64,000 nucleotides of DNA from Gemmataceae bacterium (lineage in GTDB: Bacteria > Planctomycetota > Planctomycetia > Gemmatales > Gemmataceae): positions 3,133,586 through 3,197,585 of the forward strand of contig LR594584.1 in the NCBI GenBank assembly GCA_901538445.1, given 5' to 3'. The stretch's first letter is position 1. Each line of letters starts with the position of its first letter. Positions 59,558 through 64,000 of the stretch are shown piece after piece. The notes below the pieces were generated by a model. It saw nothing but the letters and a program-made list of their open reading frames with translations. It was not told the DNA's origin and searched no databases. Both the position numbers and the translations under genes were made by a program.

Positions 59558-61959
59558 TGGCGAACGACGAACACATTCGCGAGGCACCCGGCCGACCCGG
59601 GTCGCCGCCCCGGTGGTCGCACGGCAGCAAAACGGCCAGCGGCACGTCTCGGTCCGACGCGTCCCTCGTGTGGTTCACCGTCGGCCGGGGCGTGCTCAAC
59701 GAGGTGTACTACCCGCGCATCGATTCCCCCTGCACCCGCGACCTGTACCTGATCGTCACCGGGCCGGGCGGGTTCTGCTCCGACGAGCGGGAGGGCGCCG
59801 AGCACCGGGTCGAGTGGCTGGCCCCGGGCGTGCCCGGGTACACAATTACCACGACCTGCAAGGAGGGCCGGTACCGGGCCGAGAAGACGGTCATCACCGA
59901 CGACCGGCTCAACGTCGTCCTTCAAGGGGTCCGGTTCGCACACCTGGCGGCCGGGCACCGCGTGTTCGCGTACGTCAACCCGCACCTCGCCGCGCACGGG
60001 GCCGGCAACACCGCCTGGGTGGGCCGGTACAAGGGGCAGACCGCGTTGTTCGCCGAGCGCGGCGACCTCGCCCTGGCGCTCCTCTGCTCGACCGGGTACG
60101 CCGCCGCCTCGGCCGGGTTCGCCGGCAAGTCCGACGGCCCCGACGATCTCAAGAAGCACGGCCGGCTCACCCAACGGTTCACCCGCGCCGCGGGGGGCAA
60201 CGTCGGTCTGATCGGCGAGGTGGACCTGTCCAAGGGGTTCGAATTCACCCTGGCACTCGGGTTCGGGCTCGGGTCCGAGGAGGCCGCGTACCACGCCAGC
60301 GGCGGGCTCAACCGCGACTTCCCCGAGGCGGTCCGGTTGTACGCCGGCGGGTGGACGGCCTGGCAGGATCAACTCTTGCCGCTCGACGGCGTGGCCCCCG
60401 GCCGAGACCTGTACCGGGTGAGCACCGCGGTGCTCATGTCGCACACCAACAAGTCGATCCCCGGGGCCGTGGCCAGTCTCGCGATCCCGTGGGGCGACCA
60501 CCGGGGCGACGACGACCTGCTCCAGGGCGCGTACCACCTCGTCTGGTCGCGGGACCTCGGCCAGCACGGCAGTGGGCTGCTCGCCGTCGGTGCGATGGAG
60601 GAAGCGACCCAGCTCCTCGAGTACCTACAGGCCACCCAGGAACCGGACGGGCACTGGCCGCAGAACATGTGGGTGTCCGGCGAGCCGTTCTGGGACGGCG
60701 TTCAGGTGGACCAAGCGGCCCAGCCGATCCTGCTCACCGCCCACGCGCTCCGCGAAGGGGCAATCCCCGAGACGCACCGGGACCGGTTCTGGCCGATGGT
60801 GCGGCGGGCGGCCGGGTACATCCTCCGGAACGGGGCCTCGACCGAACTGGACCGCTGGGAGGAAGAGAAGGGGTACAACCCGTACACCCTGGCGACGATG
60901 ATCGCGGCCCTGCTCGCCGCGGCCGACTGGGCCGACGCGGCGGGCGAAGGGGGTCTCGCGGCGTACCTGCGCGAGACGGCAGACACCTGGGACGCGGGGA
61001 TCGAGGGGTGGACGTACGTTCGGAACACGGACCTGGCGCAGAAGGTCGGGGTGGAGGGGTACTACGCCCGCATCCTCTCGCCCGGCTCGGTCGAACCCGC
61101 GTACCCGGGTCAGGAACACGCTCGGCTGACGGGCGCCGACGCCGGCGACCAGGACGTGCCGGCCCACGAGGTGGTCAGCGTCGATGCCCTGGCCCTGGTC
61201 CGGTTCGGGCTGCGGGCGGCCGACGACCCGAAAATCCTGAACACGCTCAAGGTGATCGACGCCGAGTTGAAGTACGAGACGGAGCGCGGCCCGGTCTGGC
61301 ACCGGTACACGGCGGACCGGTTCGGCGAGCACGACGATGGGTCGCCGTTCGAGACGGCCAACAAGGGCAAGGGCCGCGCGTGGCCGCTCCTCATCGGCGA
61401 ACGCGCGCACTACGAGTTGGCCCGGGGCGAGCCGGGTAGGGCCGGCGAGTTGGCCGCGGCGATGGCTGCTTACGCGGGCGACGCGGGTCTGCTCTCGGAG
61501 CAGGTGTGGGACGCGGGCGACGTCCCGGAAAAGGGCCTGTTCCGCGGCCGGCCCACCGGGTCGGCGGCCCCCCTGCTTTGGGCGCACTCGGAGTACCTCA
61601 AAGTCCTCCGGTCGCTGAAAGACCGCCGGGTGTTCGACCGCCCGCCGCAACCGGCTCAGCGGTACGCGGGCGGGCGGCGCCGCGACGCGCGCGCCTTGTG
61701 GCGGGTCGAGCACCCGGTGCGCTCGGTGCCCGCGGGCACCGCCCTGCGGATCGAGGCGGTCGGGGGCGCAGAGCTGCGCTGGCGAGTGGGCCGAGGAGCG
61801 GAACGGACTCTCCCCGACGGGCCGACGTTTCTGGGCGTGCGGGTCGCCGACGTGCCGGCCGCCGACCTGCCCGCCGGAACCGTGGTCCGGTTTACCGCGA
61901 CACGGCCCGGTGCCGACGGGAAGCCCCGGCGGGAAGAGCACACTCTCACGGTCCGGTAA
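59557..61959 (+). CDS. GH15 glucoamylase-like protein
   Basis: 800 residues. N-terminal beta-sandwich (VWFTVGRGVLNEVYYPRIDS) and a GH15 (alpha/alpha)6 barrel: YHLVWSRDLGQHGSGLLAVG, GHWPQNMWVSGEPFWDGVQV and WEEEKGYNPYTLATMIAALL, with ANKGKGRAWPLLIGERAHYE towards the end. The catalytic acids are probably the Glu in RWEEEKG and in IGERA. A C-terminal domain of 130 residues completes it. It should hydrolyse alpha-glucosidic links, releasing glucose; without a signal peptide, an intracellular glucan or trehalose-like substrate is likely. Confidence 0.92.
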   Translation: MANDEHIREAPGRPGSPPRWSHGSKTASGTSRSDASLVWFTVGRGVLNEVYYPRIDSPCTRDLYLIVTGPGGFCSDEREGAEHRVEWLAPGVPGYTITTTCKEGRYRAEKTVITDDRLNVVLQGVRFAHLAAGHRVFAYVNPHLAAHGAGNTAWVGRYKGQTALFAERGDLALALLCSTGYAAASAGFAGKSDGPDDLKKHGRLTQRFTRAAGGNVGLIGEVDLSKGFEFTLALGFGLGSEEAAYHASGGLNRDFPEAVRLYAGGWTAWQDQLLPLDGVAPGRDLYRVSTAVLMSHTNKSIPGAVASLAIPWGDHRGDDDLLQGAYHLVWSRDLGQHGSGLLAVGAMEEATQLLEYLQATQEPDGHWPQNMWVSGEPFWDGVQVDQAAQPILLTAHALREGAIPETHRDRFWPMVRRAAGYILRNGASTELDRWEEEKGYNPYTLATMIAALLAAADWADAAGEGGLAAYLRETADTWDAGIEGWTYVRNTDLAQKVGVEGYYARILSPGSVEPAYPGQEHARLTGADAGDQDVPAHEVVSVDALALVRFGLRAADDPKILNTLKVIDAELKYETERGPVWHRYTADRFGEHDDGSPFETANKGKGRAWPLLIGERAHYELARGEPGRAGELAAAMAAYAGDAGLLSEQVWDAGDVPEKGLFRGRPTGSAAPLLWAHSEYLKVLRSLKDRRVFDRPPQPAQRYAGGRRRDARALWRVEHPVRSVPAGTALRIEAVGGAELRWRVGRGAERTLPDGPTFLGVRVADVPAADLPAGTVVRFTATRPGADGKPRREEHTLTVR

Positions 61960-62066
61960 CGCTCTTGCCCGGTTCCCCAAGGCTTCGGGGGCGACCGCGG
62001 TCGCCGCGCACTCCGGCACTCTTGTCGTTTCAGTCACACGTCAGTCACACGAGGTGAAGAGCCGTT

Positions 62067-62981
62067 ATGAGTTCCACCGTCGAGCGGGTCGCGGACGGGC
62101 TGTTCCGCGTCCCCCTGTCAATCGTGAACGCGTACCTGATCGGGCCGCCCCGGGCCGGCGACCGCGGGTGGGTACTCGTGGATGCCGGGCTCTCGACCTC
62201 CCGCGGGGCCATTACCGCGGCGGCGGCCGCGGCGTTCGGGCCGCACGCGCGCCCGGCGGCTGTGGTGCTGACCCACGGCCACTTCGACCACGTCGGCTCC
62301 CTCAGACCGCTTGCCGAACAGTGGGACGCGCCGGTCTACGCCCACCCCCTGGAAATACCGTACCTCACTGGCCGGGCCGAGTACCCGCCCCCGGACCCGT
62401 CCGTCGGTGGCGGGGCGGTGGCGTGGCTGTCGCCGCTCTATTCGCGGTCCGGCCCGGACATCGGCCCCCGGGTCCGGCCGCTGCCGGCCGCCGGGGCGGT
62501 ACCGTTCCTCCCGGACTGGCGCTGGGTCCACACGCCGGGTCACGCCCCGGGACACGTCGCCCTGTTCCGTGCGACGGACCGCGCCCTGGTCGCCGGGGAC
62601 GCGTTCGTCACCACGAAGCAGGAGTCGCTCTTCGGGGCAGTGCTGAAGCCACAGGTGGTACACGGCCCGCCGGCGTACTTCACGATCGACTGGGAGCTGG
62701 CCCGTGCGTCGGTCCGGGAGTTGGCCCGCTTGAACCCCGAGGTCGCAGCGACCGGACACGGGGTCCCGATGCGCGGGCCGAGCATGCGCGCGGAACTGCA
62801 CCGCCTCGCCGCGGATTTCGACCGCCTCGCGCGACCGACCGACGGTGTGTACGTTCGCTCCCCTGCACGGGCCGATGCCGCGGGTGTGCTCCGCGCGCCG
62901 CCCCCGGTGTTCCCGACCGCCGCGGTTTTGCTGGCTATTGGGGCGGGGGCGGCCGTCGCTGCCGCCGCGACCCGGCGGTGA
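62067..62981 (+). CDS. MBL-fold metallo-hydrolase with C-terminal membrane anchor
   Basis: 304 residues. Metal motif VVLTHGHFDHVGSLRPLAEQ (HxHxDH), further His in HTPGHAPGHVALF, Asp in VAGDAFVT and a final His in ATGHGVPMRG. The last 25 residues are hydrophobic (AAVLLAIGAGAAVAAAA) and followed by TRR, a likely tail anchor. Exact reaction unknown. Confidence 0.88.
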   Translation: MSSTVERVADGLFRVPLSIVNAYLIGPPRAGDRGWVLVDAGLSTSRGAITAAAAAAFGPHARPAAVVLTHGHFDHVGSLRPLAEQWDAPVYAHPLEIPYLTGRAEYPPPDPSVGGGAVAWLSPLYSRSGPDIGPRVRPLPAAGAVPFLPDWRWVHTPGHAPGHVALFRATDRALVAGDAFVTTKQESLFGAVLKPQVVHGPPAYFTIDWELARASVRELARLNPEVAATGHGVPMRGPSMRAELHRLAADFDRLARPTDGVYVRSPARADAAGVLRAPPPVFPTAAVLLAIGAGAAVAAAATRR

Positions 62982-63117
62982 CCTCGGCCGAGGTCACCGC
63001 CGGGTCGCGGCGGGCGAGGTGGGGTCGTGCGAGCCCAGGGGAGCGGTGGGAGCGGTGTGCGGAGCCAAGCAGCGGTCCTGTCCCCTGCCGGGCACAGGGG
63101 GCGGGCTCACCCGGCGG

Positions 63118-63624
63118 TTACTTGCCCTTGCCGTGCTTCTGGACGTGCTCGTAGTGCGCCGTCACAACCGGCAGGGTCTTCTCGGCGAACGCCTTCAGCC
63201 CCGGGTCCTTCGCGCCCTTGGAGGCACTCGTGTAAAGGGCCACCGCCTGCTTGTGGGCCGTCACCTGCGAGTCCAGGTACGCCCGGTCGAGGTCCCCCTT
63301 CGCGCCCCGGAGCTGTTCCAACAACTTGGCGTGCTCGTCGGTCATTTTGGTCGGCAGCGCGAGGTTCGCCTTCTTCGCGACCTCCGCCAGCTCCTTGCTC
63401 GATTTCGTGTGGTCCGCGACCATCTGCTCCGCAAACTTCTTCACATCACCCGACGTGCTGCTGCCCAGCGCCAGCTTGCTCGACTCGATCTCGAACATGT
63501 CGCCGCTGGCTGCCATCATCACGAACTCGGCGTCGGTGACCGGCTTGGTGTCGCCCTTCTTGTCCTCGGCCGTCAGGGCCGCGCTCCCGAGCGCGAGCGC
63601 GGTCACGCAGATCATCATTCGCAT
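63118..63624 (-). CDS. Exported DUF4142 protein
   Basis: 168 residues with a signal peptide (MRMMICVTALALGSAALTA). The DUF4142 four-helix fold is visible: FVMMAASGDMFEIESSKLAL, FAEQMVADHTKSSKELAEVA and YLDSQVTAHKQAVALYTSAS. GGGAGG precedes the ATG. Ferritin-like domain of unknown function, often in the periplasm. Confidence 0.9.
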   Translation of the reverse strand: MRMMICVTALALGSAALTAEDKKGDTKPVTDAEFVMMAASGDMFEIESSKLALGSSTSGDVKKFAEQMVADHTKSSKELAEVAKKANLALPTKMTDEHAKLLEQLRGAKGDLDRAYLDSQVTAHKQAVALYTSASKGAKDPGLKAFAEKTLPVVTAHYEHVQKHGKGK

Positions 63625-64000
63625 TTGTGGTCCTCCCGTGGTAATGGCCCGGTGGTACCGGGCACGCCACGGGGTAGCAACTCCGGGTCCGGGTGCGACA
63701 CAGCGCGACGGATCCGCGGACCACCCCGACCGGCGAGCGGGGCACTCCCGACGGGCCGATGGTGGAAGTTCTCCGCCCCATCCCCTTTTGAGTTAAACAG
63801 CACTGTCCTTCCGCGGGTGCCATCGCCCCTGTCGGGTCGTGCGGGGCACACCGCCACCCCCGTGGAACACCACACAAAGTCGCGCCACCCGTAACCTCGC
63901 CGGCCCTCCCTCGATCAGATCTCGTGACTCTCTGGGTTCGGGCCAGTCCCGTCGCCGGGCGATCGTGTGTCTATAGTAAGGCGTACAGGTGCGTGAATTC
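63625..64000. other. Terminal stretch without a gene
   Basis: I see no coding region. The promoter of the DUF4142 gene must lie here. GTCTATAGTAAG at 63969-63980 is AT-rich and may be a promoter of a gene beyond the window. Confidence 0.5.

Overview
The window is very GC-rich (about 70 %) and most likely comes from a planctomycete of the Gemmataceae. The markers are a DUF1559 pseudopilin-like protein with the C-terminal HX9DG motif, a TIGR02996 repeat-companion protein, two members of a Gemmata-type family ending in RGCWVVDxxLG, an N-terminal LxxLDDRTMPA signature on an exported choice-of-anchor A/FG-GAP protein, and stand-alone receiver proteins. This assignment rests on family knowledge, not on a search.

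Layout. Positions 1-4348 are left chromosomal flank (AI-2E-type permease, receiver protein, exported FG-GAP protein with a strong terminator). At 4349-4395 lies a 47-bp copy of the 5' half of a tRNA-Arg(CCT) gene. The same 47 bp recurs at 43230-43276 as the 5' half of the intact tRNA-Arg gene. A tyrosine recombinase (41872-43086) sits 143 bp inside the right copy. The 38.8 kb between the copies therefore looks like an integrative element, with crossover in the anticodon loop of the tRNA gene.

Inside the element, 4.4-11.8 kb holds small accessory genes and a NucA-type nuclease with its NuiA-type inhibitor. 11.8-14.5 kb holds a Y-family polymerase, a possible SRAP-like protein and a divergent winged-helix gene around a 20-bp operator-like palindrome. 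14.6-18.2 kb is a tightly coupled three-gene operon (winged-helix-like protein, P-loop ATPase, two-TM membrane protein) of unknown function. 18.4-21.6 kb holds small genes and an XRE regulator. 21.6-24.0 kb has tape-measure-like, tail-chaperone-like and sigma-like genes. 24.1-24.5 kb is a gene-poor, iteron-like zone. 26.6-34.2 kb is a long leftward set that runs from an excisionase-like gene to a 1462-residue replicase fusing Prim-Pol, DUF3987, 3'-5' exonuclease and family A DNA polymerase. 34.3-43.1 kb holds a winged-helix gene, small genes, a histidine kinase, receiver genes, hairpin clusters and the integrase.

Positions 43311-64000 are right chromosomal flank. It has a receiver protein, a NarL-type regulator beside a CheB-CheR-PAS-histidine kinase gene broken by one frameshift, and a carbohydrate cluster (GH1-RmlD fusion, glycosyltransferase-FAD oxidoreductase fusion, GH2, SDR, LLM oxidoreductase, GH15). 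An MBL-fold hydrolase and a DUF4142 protein close the window.

The strongest candidates for something undescribed are the one-polypeptide replicase with its repeated DNA motif in the interdomain linkers, the 14.6-18.2 kb ATPase/membrane operon, and the element itself, which combines replication, sigma and tail-like genes but shows no recognisable capsid, portal, terminase or relaxase gene.
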